Shown: positions 8,809 through 17,482, counted from the first letter of the stretch. The stretch: 64,000 nt of DNA from Arcticibacterium sp964021845 (GCF_964021845.1 NZ_CAXHZC010000001.1:1178001-1242000); one strand, 5' to 3'. A program made the numbers and translations. Notes: generated from the letters alone by a model not told the origin.

Positions 8809-9498
8809 ATGGAGTATTCCGAAACAAACAGATTATCAAGGTTAACTGCCATTCTAATTCAATTACAGACTAAAAGAATTACTACCGCTTCCGAATTAGC
8901 AAGTAAATTTAATATCAGTAAAAGAACCATCTACAGAGACATAAAAGCATTGGAACAATCAGGTGTTCCTGTACTGACAGAAGAAGGAAAAGGTTATAGC
9001 CTAATGGATGGATACAAAATTCCACCTGTTATGTTCACCGAAAAGCAAGCAAATGCCTTAATACTTGCAGAACAGTTAGTGCTCAAAAGTAAGGACGTGT
9101 CATTTGTACAGGATTATTCAGAAGCCATTGATAAAATAAAATCAATTCTAAAATATAGTATCAAAGACAAGGCAAACTTACTTACGGATAGAACTCAATA
9201 TAATCAAGTAAAAAATCAAGAGAGAAACAGTAGTAATTTATCCGATTTGCAAAATGCATTGACAAACTACTTACTTGTTAAGATGCAGTATGTTAACAAA
9301 GAGGGCATTGCAACGAATAGATTGATAGAGCCATTTGCCATATTAAATTCCGAAAATTGGTATTTAGTAGCCTACTGTCGTTTGCGTAAAGAATTTCGTT
9401 TTTTTAGGCCAGATAGAATTCAAGAAATGGAAATTCTTTCGGAAAACTTTGAACCCCACAACATGACTTTGCAAGAGTATTTTGACAAATATCAATAA
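8809..9498 (+). CDS. YafY-type HTH/WYL-domain transcriptional regulator
   Basis: A DNA-binding regulator with an N-terminal winged HTH (about residues 8-65: RLTAILIQLQ, then SKFNISKRTIYRDIKALEQ with the recognition helix) and a C-terminal WYL-type ligand domain (about 135-215), in which NWYLVAYC and RFFRPDRI are the characteristic strands. Such proteins sense small ligands or nucleic acids and often regulate an adjacent gene. I start it at ATG 8809 (229 aa) rather than the TTG 12 codons upstream because the HTH then begins at the usual distance. The epoxide-hydrolase-like gene 79 bp downstream is a possible target. Confidence 0.87.
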   Translation: MEYSETNRLSRLTAILIQLQTKRITTASELASKFNISKRTIYRDIKALEQSGVPVLTEEGKGYSLMDGYKIPPVMFTEKQANALILAEQLVLKSKDVSFVQDYSEAIDKIKSILKYSIKDKANLLTDRTQYNQVKNQERNSSNLSDLQNALTNYLLVKMQYVNKEGIATNRLIEPFAILNSENWYLVAYCRLRKEFRFFRPDRIQEMEILSENFEPHNMTLQEYFDKYQ

Positions 9499-9577
9499 CT
9501 CTTTTTGACCCTTGCCACAAGGCTGTCACCGCCCAACTTTACGTTTGCATCATATTAATTTTTAAACAGAAAAAAGA

Positions 9578-10540
9578 ATGACAAACGTAATTAATGCTAG
9601 ACCTAATCTCAGCGAATTTCCAAAAGCAACTATGATTTCAGTCAATGGCATAGAACTCGAAATTTTTGAAGCAGGTCAACAAAACAAAGGAAAGCCGCTG
9701 GTACTGTGCCATGGTTTTCCTGAGCATGCCTTTTCTTGGCGTCACCAATTACCAGCTCTTGTCACAGCAGGCTATCATGTTATTGTTCCTAATCAGCGTG
9801 GATATGGTAACTCTTCTCGTCCCAGCAAAGTAGACCAATATGACATTGAACATTTAACAGATGACCTTGTAGCACTTCTGGACCACTATGGATATGAAGA
9901 TGCCACTTTCATTGGCCATGATTGGGGAGCAAATGTAGTTTGGAGTCTTGCATTATTATATCCAAAACGAGTAAATAGAATAATAAACTTGGCTTTGCCT
10001 TACCAAGTTCGTGGAGAAAAACCTTGGATTGACTGGATGGAGGAGATATTTGGAGCGGACAACTATTTTGTTCACTTCAATCGGCAGCCAGGAGTTGCAG
10101 ACGCTATATTACATAAAAACACCTCTCAGTTTCTTTGTAATTTATTCCGCAAGAATGTACCATTGGTTCCACCCGATCCGGGAATGTTGATGATTAATCT
10201 TGCGAGAGCACAAAAAGCACTCGGTGAACCAATAATGAACCAAAGTGAGCTGGCCGTTTATGTTTCCGCTTTCGAAATGTCCGGCTTTACAGGAGGTATA
10301 AATTGGTACAGAAACCTTGACAGAAACTGGCATTTACTGGCAGATGTAAACCCTATTATACCCCATAATACGCTTATGATATATGGTGAGCAAGATATGA
10401 TTCCTAAGTTTGAAGGCTTAACAGATTTTGTCCCTAATGCAGAGGTAATGAGTCTTGATTGTGGTCATTGTATTCAACAAGAAAAACTAGAAGAAACTAC
10501 CCAAGCTATTCTAAAATGGCTAAAACAACAGAAATACTAA
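9578..10540 (+). CDS. Epoxide hydrolase-like alpha/beta hydrolase
   Basis: A 320-residue cytoplasmic hydrolase without signal peptide. HGFPEH (45-50) is the oxyanion/hydrolase motif, and the nucleophile elbow GHDWG carries Asp115, as in epoxide hydrolases and haloalkane dehalogenases. The base is His297 in LDCGHC. Cap-domain sequence lies between about 140 and 230. HGFPE together with an Asp nucleophile favours an epoxide hydrolase of the soluble EH family; the substrate is unknown. A TGTCAC element lies 48 bp upstream, which may tie the gene loosely to the neighbouring ECF41 sigma factor. A terminator follows at 10576. Confidence 0.87.
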   Translation: MTNVINARPNLSEFPKATMISVNGIELEIFEAGQQNKGKPLVLCHGFPEHAFSWRHQLPALVTAGYHVIVPNQRGYGNSSRPSKVDQYDIEHLTDDLVALLDHYGYEDATFIGHDWGANVVWSLALLYPKRVNRIINLALPYQVRGEKPWIDWMEEIFGADNYFVHFNRQPGVADAILHKNTSQFLCNLFRKNVPLVPPDPGMLMINLARAQKALGEPIMNQSELAVYVSAFEMSGFTGGINWYRNLDRNWHLLADVNPIIPHNTLMIYGEQDMIPKFEGLTDFVPNAEVMSLDCGHCIQQEKLEETTQAILKWLKQQKY

Positions 10541-10575
10541 ACTTTACAGAAAGGTAGATATCTTTAAAACCATAG

Positions 10576-10605
10576 CGGTTCAGGTGAAAACTTGAACCGT
10601 TTTTG
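10576..10605 (+). terminator. Rho-independent terminator with GAAA loop
   Basis: CGGTTCAGGT (10576-10585) pairs with ACTTGAACCG (10590-10599) with one G-U pair around a GAAA tetraloop, followed by TTTTT. It lies 36 bp after the stop of the epoxide-hydrolase-like gene. Confidence 0.85.
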
Positions 10606-10806
10606 GGTTTTATAAAGTATATTGTTTTTCAAAAGTATATGTCTCTTATTCCAGTAATATTTGTACTATCTGTTTGAGTTATTTTGCATTCATTATTATG
10701 TAAAATAATTCATGTTATTTCCTAAGTTACACCCTTCGGCATGAATCGCATGGTGATAGAAGCAGGCTAGTTCCTAAAGTGGAAACAAGTTCTATTTCCA
10801 TTGAAA

Positions 10807-10833
10807 TGTCACGTTTCTAACTTGCAGTTTGTC
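10807..10833 (+). promoter_or_regulatory. ECF41-type promoter of the sigma factor gene
   Basis: TGTCACG (10807-10813), exactly 16 bp, then TGTC (10830-10833). The published ECF41 promoter is TGTCACA-N16-CGTC, so this differs by one base in each element. It lies 24 bp before the start codon of the sigma gene, as expected for autoregulation. The same arrangement recurs at 11702. Confidence 0.7.
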
Positions 10834-10857
10834 TTGTAATTTAAAGAAAAAGAAAAA

Positions 10858-11700
10858 ATGGCCTTGAAGAATTATCAAAAAGTACTTTTCCCCTATTCCT
10901 ATAATATTTTAGGCTCTTCTGAAGACGCAAAAGATGTAGTGCAGGATGTTTTGACTAATTACTTTCTTATTGACAAATCACATATAAAAAACGAAATCGG
11001 TTATTTAACTAAATCAGTTATTAACCAATCGATAAACTTAAAAAAGAGAAACGCAAAACTAAAAACAAACGAGGTGTGGCTTCCTGAAGCCATGAGCACT
11101 CTTAAACCTGACCACGATCTAGATGTAAAAGATATACTATCTTATTCTTTGCTAGTACTTTTTGAGAAGCTAACATCCAAAGAACGAGCTGTTTTTATTT
11201 TAAAAGAAGCCTTTGATTATTCACACAGTGAAATTGCAGCTATCATAGAAACCACGGTAGAGAATGCCCGTAAAATACTGAGTAGAGCAAAAGGAAAACT
11301 TGCTAATCGGAAATTGACTTATGAAAACATTGCCTTAAAAGATAAGAAGCATGTAATGAATAATTATATGCAGGTTATTCAGGAAGGAGATATGGAACGC
11401 CTAGAAAAACTACTGTCTAAAGACGTCAAACTATACGCAGAGGGTACTGATAAAATTAAAGTAGTTAGTGAATACACAGTAGGAAAATCAGAGGTTGCCA
11501 ATATTTTAAATTATGTTTTCAAAAAGTATCAAAATGCATTAAACATTAAAATTTCAGAAATAAATCATCAGCCAGCTTTACTATATTTTAAAGATAATTC
11601 GCTGGTAACATGCCAAGTCTTTGAAATAGATAATCAAGAAATTACAGCCGTTTATTCTATTCTAAATCCTAAAAAAATAAAGTCAATTTCTTTTAGCTAA
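10858..11700 (+). CDS. ECF41 (SigJ-like) RNA polymerase sigma factor with C-terminal SnoaL/NTF2-like domain
   Basis: This directs RNA polymerase to ECF41 promoters. Sigma region 2 covers about residues 5-60 (SSEDAKDVVQDVL). The ECF41-specific linker motif is present as WLPEAM (74-79; usual form WLPEP). Region 4 covers about 95-150 (SHSEIAAIIETTVENARKIL). The rest (about 165-275) is the SnoaL-like extension that controls activity in this group. YAEGTDKI stands where ECF41 proteins usually have ADGGGK, and NPKKI near the end resembles the family motif NPDKL. ECF41 proteins need no separate anti-sigma factor, and none is seen. ECF41-type promoters precede this gene and the next. Confidence 0.92.
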   Translation: MALKNYQKVLFPYSYNILGSSEDAKDVVQDVLTNYFLIDKSHIKNEIGYLTKSVINQSINLKKRNAKLKTNEVWLPEAMSTLKPDHDLDVKDILSYSLLVLFEKLTSKERAVFILKEAFDYSHSEIAAIIETTVENARKILSRAKGKLANRKLTYENIALKDKKHVMNNYMQVIQEGDMERLEKLLSKDVKLYAEGTDKIKVVSEYTVGKSEVANILNYVFKKYQNALNIKISEINHQPALLYFKDNSLVTCQVFEIDNQEITAVYSILNPKKIKSISFS

Positions 11701-11701
11701 G

Positions 11702-11728
11702 TGTCACGTTTTAATCACTTGGCTTGTC
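11702..11728 (+). promoter_or_regulatory. ECF41-type promoter of the oxidoreductase/cupin pair
   Basis: TGTCACG (11702-11708), exactly 16 bp, then TGTC (11725-11728), with identical elements and spacing to the site at 10807. It begins one base after the sigma gene stop and lies 32 bp before the next start codon. It marks the following two genes as the probable direct targets of the sigma factor. Confidence 0.72.
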
Positions 11729-11759
11729 GTACTGTCAAAGAATAAAAACTTAACAGTAT

Positions 11760-12338
11760 ATGAAAAAAATATGCATCATTAATGGCCATCCTTCTAAAGA
11801 TAGTTATAATTACGCTTTAGCCGAAAGCTATAAAAGCGGTGCTTCACAAGCTAATGCTTCAGTTAACGTCATCCATATTGGTAGTTTAGATTTCAATCCA
11901 AATCTTGGCCTAGGCTACAAAAAACGCAATAAACCCTTAGAACCAGACCTTCTGGAGGCCATTGAGAAAATAAAAAATGCCGATCACCTTGTTTGGTTTT
12001 TTCCTATGTGGTGGTACGGTTATCCAGCCATTATGAAAGGGTTTATTGATAGGGCTTTTTTACCAAATATTGCCTTTAGGTATACTGGCAAACCATTTCC
12101 AGAACAGTTATTTAAAGGGAAAACAGCTAGAATTATTGTCACGGCAGATTCGCCTGCCTGGTACACTAAATGGATAATGAGAAACCCAGCCATTAACCAA
12201 CTAAAATATGGCACGCTAAGGTTCTGCGGTATTAAACCCGTAAAGGTTAGTTACATAGGACCTATGAAAAACTCAAAGAGTGAATTTAAGAACGCATGGT
12301 TAAATAAGGTAAATCAATTAGGTCTAGAAACGAAATAA
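11760..12338 (+). CDS. NAD(P)H-dependent FMN/FAD oxidoreductase (flavodoxin-like, MdaB/YwrO type)
   Basis: A 192-residue cytoplasmic flavoprotein of the NADPH:quinone reductase family. It opens with KKICIINGHPSKDSYNYALA, the flavodoxin-fold phosphate-binding loop. HLVWFFPMWWYGYPAIMKGF (about 78-98) is the diagnostic loop of the family. Such enzymes reduce quinones or other electrophiles by two electrons. With the ECF41-type promoter directly upstream and the cupin 8 bp downstream, it is most likely the main target of the neighbouring sigma factor. Oxidoreductases are the usual ECF41 targets. Confidence 0.88.
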   Translation: MKKICIINGHPSKDSYNYALAESYKSGASQANASVNVIHIGSLDFNPNLGLGYKKRNKPLEPDLLEAIEKIKNADHLVWFFPMWWYGYPAIMKGFIDRAFLPNIAFRYTGKPFPEQLFKGKTARIIVTADSPAWYTKWIMRNPAINQLKYGTLRFCGIKPVKVSYIGPMKNSKSEFKNAWLNKVNQLGLETK

Positions 12339-12346
12339 AACAATTT

Positions 12347-12862
12347 ATGGAAGCAATAAAAGAGAACTTTTTCGAAGATAATTTGGCAAATCAGGCATAC
12401 ATAATAAAACCAAATGAAGGTGAAAAAATAGAGTTAAACACCATTTCAATAAGCTTTAAAGTCACCAGCGAAATGTCTAATGACCAATTAGGTGTTTACC
12501 AAATAACCCTCCCTCCTATGGCCATAGGTGCCAAATTACACTACCACCGATTTATGGATGAAACTTTCATTGTGAATGACGGCGTTTTAACCGTACAAGT
12601 AGGAGATAAAGAATATCAGGCTAAGCCGGGCACTGTAGCTTATGTACCTAGGTTTACCCCGCACGGATTCAAAAATGACACTGATAAAACTGTTAAACTG
12701 ACATTAATTTTTAATCCATCCCAAAAGCGAGAGGGTTTCTTTAAAGGCTTATATGAAACCTTAAATGAGATTCCTATTAAGCCTGAAAAATATCTAAAAC
12801 TTTACAATAAATATGACAGTTTCCCTGTAGATACCTCAAACATGATACCCACTAGAGAATAA
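12347..12862 (+). CDS. Cupin-domain protein
   Basis: A small (171 aa) single-domain cupin. Motif 1 is visible as AKLHYHRFMDETFIVNDGVL (about 64-83, metal ligands H and E) and motif 2 as PGTVAYVPRFTPHGFKN (about 104-120, ligand H). The metal site looks complete, so it could be an oxygenase, isomerase or sensor; the family is too broad to choose. It follows the flavin oxidoreductase by 8 bp and is probably co-transcribed from the ECF41-type promoter at 11702. Confidence 0.85.
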   Translation: MEAIKENFFEDNLANQAYIIKPNEGEKIELNTISISFKVTSEMSNDQLGVYQITLPPMAIGAKLHYHRFMDETFIVNDGVLTVQVGDKEYQAKPGTVAYVPRFTPHGFKNDTDKTVKLTLIFNPSQKREGFFKGLYETLNEIPIKPEKYLKLYNKYDSFPVDTSNMIPTRE

Positions 12863-12941
12863 AGCAATAGGTAAAAAATCCTTAAAAAATGGCACCTTAA
12901 ATTTTAGATCATATTATTTCTGTAACCAAGCTACAAAACCA

Positions 12942-12972
12942 TTTGACGGTCATAAAAAACCTATTAGCTTAG
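12942..12972 (+). promoter_or_regulatory. Bacteroidota-type promoter of the sulfatase gene
   Basis: TTTG (12942-12945), a 19-bp spacer and TAGCTTAG (12965-12972) match the -33/-7 pattern with one mismatch. The stretch CTATTAGCTTAGT around the -7 element is repeated exactly before the sialidase gene (36011-36023). A small hairpin (GCACC/GGTGC, 12995-13008) lies in the leader. Confidence 0.55.
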
Positions 12973-13053
12973 TGTGCATTAAAGAATAGGATCAGCACCT
13001 TATGGTGCGGGTACTCCAACCATTACCCCTTAAAATTCAAGGAAACAGAAATC

Positions 13054-14610
13054 ATGAAAATTAAAAAGCTTCTAATTACTCCCATTATCTTACTAATTCT
13101 TAGTAGCTGTTCCAGCAAAAAAGAAGAAGCTCAAAAGCCAAATATAATTTATGTTTTAGTAGACGATATGGGATATGGAGATGTATCTGCAAATAATGAG
13201 AATAGTAAAATTCAAACACCAAACATAGATAGATTGGCCTCTGAAGGCATTAGGTTTACAGATGCTCACACCTCGTCATCCGTCTGCACTCCCACCAGAT
13301 ATGGTATTCTAACAGGGCGATATAACTGGCGAAGTAAGCTAAAATCTAGTGTACTTACTGGCAACTCTAAAGCTTTAATCTCTTCCGAAAGAACTACGGT
13401 AGCTTCCTTACTTAAACAAAAAAACTATAACACCGCATTTATTGGCAAATGGCATTTAGGATGGGATTGGGCACAAAAAAATCCTGAAGTCTCTGGAGGT
13501 GAAGGTTGGAACCCGGAAGATTTTGATAACATAGACTTTTCAAAACCTATTCAGAATGGTCCTAAAGAATTAGGCTTTACTTATTCTTATGGACATAATG
13601 GCTCTTTGGATATGGCACCCTATGTATATGTGGAAAATGGGATGCCTACTAAAATACCTGACACCATATCTGTTAATAAAGGTAAGTATTCGTGGTGGCG
13701 AGAAGGGCCTACTTCCAGTGATTTTATCCATGATGATGTTACCCCTAATTTCTTCCGTAAATCATTCGGATACATAAAAGAAAAATCTAAAGAAGAAAAC
13801 CCTTTCTTTTTATACCTGGCCCTCCCCTCTCCGCATACACCTATCTTACCTACTGAGGAATGGCAAGGCAAGAGTGGATTAAACCCTTATGGCGATTTTG
13901 TGATGATGGTAGATAACTACATGGGTCAACTAGAAAAAGTGATTAAAGTAGCTGGTATTGAAAACAATACGATTGTTATTTTCACAAGTGATAATGGTTG
14001 CTCACCTGCCGCTTACATGGAAGAGTTAGAAGAAAAAGGTCACTTCCCAAGTTACATTTACCGAGGACATAAGGCTGATATTTTTGAAGGTGGTCACCGT
14101 GTACCTTTTATAGTCAAATGGCCTCAAGAAATAAAGAAAGAAACAGTGTCTGAACAAACCATTTGTACCACCGATTTGATGGCAACAGTTGCTAGTATAG
14201 TGCGGTATTCACTGGCAGACAATGAAGGAGAAGATAGTTATAATATCAGGCCTTTATTTAAACAAGACGAACTTATAAGAGAAGCCACTGTACACCATTC
14301 TATTAACGGGAGTTTTGCTATCAGAAAAGGTGACTGGAAACTAATCATGTGTCCTGGGTCTGGCGGTTGGAGTTTTCCTAAACCAAATAATAAGGCTGTT
14401 ATTGATTCATTGCCAATATATCAACTGTATAACCTAAAGAGCGACCCAAGCGAAGCTACCAATCTATACCCAAAAAACACGGAAAAGGTAGAAGAGCTAA
14501 AAGCACTGCTTATCAAGTACATTACCGAAGGTAGAAGTACACCCGGACTAGCTCAAAAAAACGATGCTATTGATTCTGAATGGAAGCAGATTAAATTTGT
14601 AAATAAGTAA
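13054..14610 (+). CDS. Sulfatase (arylsulfatase family S1), lipoprotein
   Basis: Hydrolyses sulfate esters, probably on a sulfated glycan at the cell surface or in the periplasm. The 518-residue protein has a lipoprotein signal with lipobox LSSC (Cys19). The metal Asp pair is in VDDMG (37-38). The formylglycine motif is Cys78 in SVCTPTR, so activation needs a formylglycine-generating enzyme, which is not in the window. TSDNG near 310 gives the later metal ligands and GKWHLG near 135 is also conserved. No SusC/SusD pair or carrageenase/fucosidase is adjacent, so its substrate is unknown. The promoter at 12942 suggests a separate transcript. Confidence 0.93.
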   Translation: MKIKKLLITPIILLILSSCSSKKEEAQKPNIIYVLVDDMGYGDVSANNENSKIQTPNIDRLASEGIRFTDAHTSSSVCTPTRYGILTGRYNWRSKLKSSVLTGNSKALISSERTTVASLLKQKNYNTAFIGKWHLGWDWAQKNPEVSGGEGWNPEDFDNIDFSKPIQNGPKELGFTYSYGHNGSLDMAPYVYVENGMPTKIPDTISVNKGKYSWWREGPTSSDFIHDDVTPNFFRKSFGYIKEKSKEENPFFLYLALPSPHTPILPTEEWQGKSGLNPYGDFVMMVDNYMGQLEKVIKVAGIENNTIVIFTSDNGCSPAAYMEELEEKGHFPSYIYRGHKADIFEGGHRVPFIVKWPQEIKKETVSEQTICTTDLMATVASIVRYSLADNEGEDSYNIRPLFKQDELIREATVHHSINGSFAIRKGDWKLIMCPGSGGWSFPKPNNKAVIDSLPIYQLYNLKSDPSEATNLYPKNTEKVEELKALLIKYITEGRSTPGLAQKNDAIDSEWKQIKFVNK

Positions 14611-14735
14611 ATATGAAGGTTTAAAGCATTCTAACCACATTTTTTTGTGCGAAAATTCAATCTCCATGTGTTCTAGAAAAAAAACGTAAAAGCTTACTTA
14701 GGTTTATAAAAATCAATAAAACCATTAAGAAAAAG

Positions 14736-15137
14736 ATGAACTCGAAAACTGCTATTAAAATAATGTTGTGGATGCTTTTAGCAATAATACTTTTTCATCT
14801 AAGTATCATCTTAAAAGTAATTCCATACGACATCACTTGGGGAGGGAGATTAAAAAATGATGCTGAGATGTATGTTTTTGAAACGGCTTCAATATTGATT
14901 AACCTGTTTTTATGTTTCATCCTTCTAATTAAAGGGCAATATATAAGAGCGTTTTTATCATTGAAATTTGTCAATATCACCTTATGGATATTCGTCATAT
15001 TATTCGGATTGAATACTATTGGGAATGTTTTCGCGAAAACCAATTTTGAGAAATATTTCGCCCTATTGACATTAACTTCGGCTATTCTAATTTTGATAAT
15101 TCTGCGTAAAGGGAAAGGCCAAAAAGGGAATAGCTGA
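14736..15137 (+). CDS. Small four-helix membrane protein of unknown function
   Basis: The 133-residue protein has four hydrophobic spans (about 7-26, 50-68, 75-95 and 103-121) with short loops and a basic C-terminus. No known motif is visible. It sits alone, 125 bp after the sulfatase and convergent with the HxlR gene. It is annotated as a gene because the frame is long for the region and the span pattern is regular. Confidence 0.65.
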   Translation: MNSKTAIKIMLWMLLAIILFHLSIILKVIPYDITWGGRLKNDAEMYVFETASILINLFLCFILLIKGQYIRAFLSLKFVNITLWIFVILFGLNTIGNVFAKTNFEKYFALLTLTSAILILIILRKGKGQKGNS

Positions 15138-15312
15138 TTGGAAAGGTAGTGAGTTCACTGCTTGTTCTATTAACTATTCAGCTTAGCTAGGGTCATTCAA
15201 AAGCCATTGACTTGACATCCATAAAAATCAAATGCCTTTGACAAACTTTTGTTCTGATTCACAAATTTTAGGCGTTCTTTGATGCCAACAAATTAATCAC
15301 CAACATATTTAA

Positions 15313-15624
15313 TTATTTCTGACAATCTTCTGCCCCCCACTTATCCAAACTTCTTAGAATTTTCTCAAGTGATTTACCTCTAGCACTTAAGCCGTATTCC
15401 ACTCTGGGAGGAACTACAGGAAAGACTTTTCTAGAAATAAGGCCATCTTTTTCTAAATCTCTTACTGTTTGGGTAAACATTTTATTAGAAATCCCCGGAA
15501 TTTTCTTTTGCAACATTCCCGAACGCAAATCGCCATCTAATAAATGAAACAGAACTAAGGGTTTCCATTTTGTCCCTATTAAATTCATGGTATAATTTAA
15601 CGGACAACTAATCTTTTCAATCAA
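15313..15624 (-). CDS. HxlR-family transcriptional regulator
   Basis: A 103-residue winged-helix regulator. CPLNYTMNLIGTKWKPLVLF is the family signature (Cys near residue 7 and the TKWKPLVL helix), followed by LRSGMLQKKIPGISNKMFTQ (recognition helix), and the wing around VPPRVEYGLSARG. HxlR proteins often sense thiol-reactive compounds, and many use the N-terminal Cys. It is divergent from the VOC gene at 15746, which is the classical arrangement with a target gene. The gap of 121 bp holds a likely shared operator. Confidence 0.92.
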   Translation of the reverse strand: MIEKISCPLNYTMNLIGTKWKPLVLFHLLDGDLRSGMLQKKIPGISNKMFTQTVRDLEKDGLISRKVFPVVPPRVEYGLSARGKSLEKILRSLDKWGAEDCQK

Positions 15625-15668
15625 ACTACTAAATTTATATAATTAATAATCAGCATTTTACTCGTTTT

Positions 15669-15727
15669 GGTAACTATACTACTTTTAGGTAAGTTATTGC
15701 CAACAGGGTAAATATAGTCTAATTTTG
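15669..15727 (+). promoter_or_regulatory. Promoter and operator candidate between the HxlR and VOC genes
   Basis: ATTG (15696-15699), a 20-bp spacer and TAATTTTG (15720-15727, a perfect TAnnTTTG) form a promoter for the VOC gene at 15746. Directly upstream and overlapping the -33 element is an imperfect inverted repeat with AACT at 15672-15675 and AGTT at 15692-15695, flanked by GGT and GCC. HxlR regulators commonly bind such dyads between divergent genes; binding here is an inference. Confidence 0.5.
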
Positions 15728-15745
15728 AATTCTAAAATATAAATT

Positions 15746-16258
15746 ATGACATCTAACAAAGATTATCCTAAATCATTTTCACATATCGGAATAACAGTTC
15801 CGAATATAAATGAGGCCGTAAAATTCTACTCAGAAGTAATGGGCTGGTACGTAATTATGGAGCCCTCAATAGTCAAAAAAGAAAAAGAAACTGCTATTGG
15901 TCAAATGTGCATTGACGTTTTTGGAAATGATTGGACTGAATTTGAAATAGCTCATTTAGCCACTTCAGATGGAATTGGAGTAGAACTATTTTCTTTTCCT
16001 AATGGCATCAAAAAGGCACCTGAATTTAACCCTTTTAATACGGGTCTATTTCATTTTTGTGTACAAGACCCTAATATTGAAGAGCTCATTGACAAAATTG
16101 TGAGGTATGGAGGAAAACAAAGAATGCCAATCAGGGAATACTATCCGAATGATAAGCCTTTCAAAATGTGCTATGTTGAAGACCCTTTCGGAATTGTCTT
16201 TGAAATCTATACGCATAGTTATGAATTGACCTATTCTTCCGGTGCTTATACAAAATAA
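15746..16258 (+). CDS. VOC-family (glyoxalase/dioxygenase superfamily) protein
   Basis: A 170-residue vicinal-oxygen-chelate protein with two beta-alpha-beta-beta-beta repeats. FSHIGITVPNINEAVKFYSE (about 10-29) contains the first metal-ligand His; TGLFHFCVQDPN (about 97-108) carries the second, and FGIVFEIYTHS (about 151-161) the Glu. The substrate could be a glutathione-like thiol adduct, a dioxygenase substrate or an antibiotic. Its divergent partner is the HxlR regulator, which suggests induction by an electrophile or drug. A terminator follows. Confidence 0.87.
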   Translation: MTSNKDYPKSFSHIGITVPNINEAVKFYSEVMGWYVIMEPSIVKKEKETAIGQMCIDVFGNDWTEFEIAHLATSDGIGVELFSFPNGIKKAPEFNPFNTGLFHFCVQDPNIEELIDKIVRYGGKQRMPIREYYPNDKPFKMCYVEDPFGIVFEIYTHSYELTYSSGAYTK

Positions 16259-16310
16259 AGGTTAAGTATTAGCAGCTTGATACAGCCTTATAAAAGCTAA
16301 CTTTAGCCAA

Positions 16311-16341
16311 CCCGAAACACTACCGTTTCGGGTCTTTTTTT
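16311..16341 (+). terminator. Rho-independent terminator after the VOC gene
   Basis: A perfect 8-bp stem (CCCGAAAC at 16311-16318 with GTTTCGGG at 16325-16332) with a 6-nt loop is followed by TC and seven T residues. Confidence 0.88.
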
Positions 16342-16522
16342 GTAAACAAAAAAATATATCCTTACGATTTGACCTCCACATTGGAAGTTAATTTTCTTTA
16401 TTTTTATAACTGATTCTGATAGTTTTGTTAAGAGATAGCTTAATGGCAGTGAGGATTTAAATATTTGATTTAAAAGGTTAATAAACAAGCTTTGGTCTTG
16501 GCTTTCAAGTAAGAAAACAATA

Positions 16523-17482
16523 ATGAGATTAAAGAATATTGACTCAATCAAGGGCCTACTAATAGTTCTAGTAATTATTGGTCATATACTTCTCGGAGGT
16601 GAGAATGAAGAAGTTTGGAGTGTAATAATTTATAGTTTCCATATGCCCTTATTCGTTGGAATAAGCGGTTACTTATTTAAAGTTAGTAATGTTGTTGATT
16701 TCAATTTACTAGAACTTCTCAGAAAATATCTGTTAAGACTAATTCTACCGTGGTCTATAGCTGTACTGGCATATTATTCTTTTTCTATAGCTCAAAATAC
16801 TGATAGAAATATAATCCACGGCTTAGTAAGCTCATTTCTCTTTCCATTCTATCATCTATGGTTTATTCCTAGTTTTTTAAGCTGGGTGATATTAACATGG
16901 TTTCTAAAAAAACTTAAAACTAGCGATAGACTTTTATTATTTATTGCATTTTTCATATCTCTTGTCTCAATTTTGTTGAAATGGTATCCAGAATCTTATC
17001 AAGATTTTGGAACGCTAAAATCAGGAATAACACTGATTCAAAATAAATATAGACCCTACTTTTATTTCTTTTTTATTCTAGGTTTGGCATATCGAAATAT
17101 TCAATTAAATAAGCCAACCTTTTCAGAGTATATGCTACCATTTTTGGGCTTTATCGCAGTCGTAACTTTATATTATTTCCCAAATAATCCACTTTCAATT
17201 TTCAACTTCTTTTTAATGAATGCCGTACTATTATTAGTTCTTATGAAATTATCTAGCAATAAGATAATTCCAAGAAATAAAACGTTAGAATGGCTTGGCT
17301 TTAACTCTTTGGGGATATATTTATGGCATTTATTTCCAATTTTGATTTGTAAAAGTGTAATTGGAATAGAAAATTCATTAATGTTTTATTTGGCAGCTAT
17401 TTGCTCAGAAGTAATATTTATTATTGGATATAATTATTTATTAAAATTTGATTTTCTTAGAAAGTATGCATTTGGCTTATAA
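16523..17482 (+). CDS. Acyltransferase-3-family membrane protein
   Basis: A 319-residue integral membrane acyltransferase of the acyltransferase-3/OafA-like family, which O-acylates surface sugars. The N-terminal signature RLKNIDSIKGLLIVLVIIGH is clear, with the catalytic-type His at about residue 21. About ten hydrophobic spans follow, and WLGFNSLGIYLWHLF (about 252-266) is the conserved late motif. There is no C-terminal SGNH domain, unlike OafA. No glycan genes are adjacent; the polysaccharide acted on is unknown. It begins after the terminator at 16311 and is probably monocistronic. Confidence 0.88.
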   Translation: MRLKNIDSIKGLLIVLVIIGHILLGGENEEVWSVIIYSFHMPLFVGISGYLFKVSNVVDFNLLELLRKYLLRLILPWSIAVLAYYSFSIAQNTDRNIIHGLVSSFLFPFYHLWFIPSFLSWVILTWFLKKLKTSDRLLLFIAFFISLVSILLKWYPESYQDFGTLKSGITLIQNKYRPYFYFFFILGLAYRNIQLNKPTFSEYMLPFLGFIAVVTLYYFPNNPLSIFNFFLMNAVLLLVLMKLSSNKIIPRNKTLEWLGFNSLGIYLWHLFPILICKSVIGIENSLMFYLAAICSEVIFIIGYNYLLKFDFLRKYAFGL

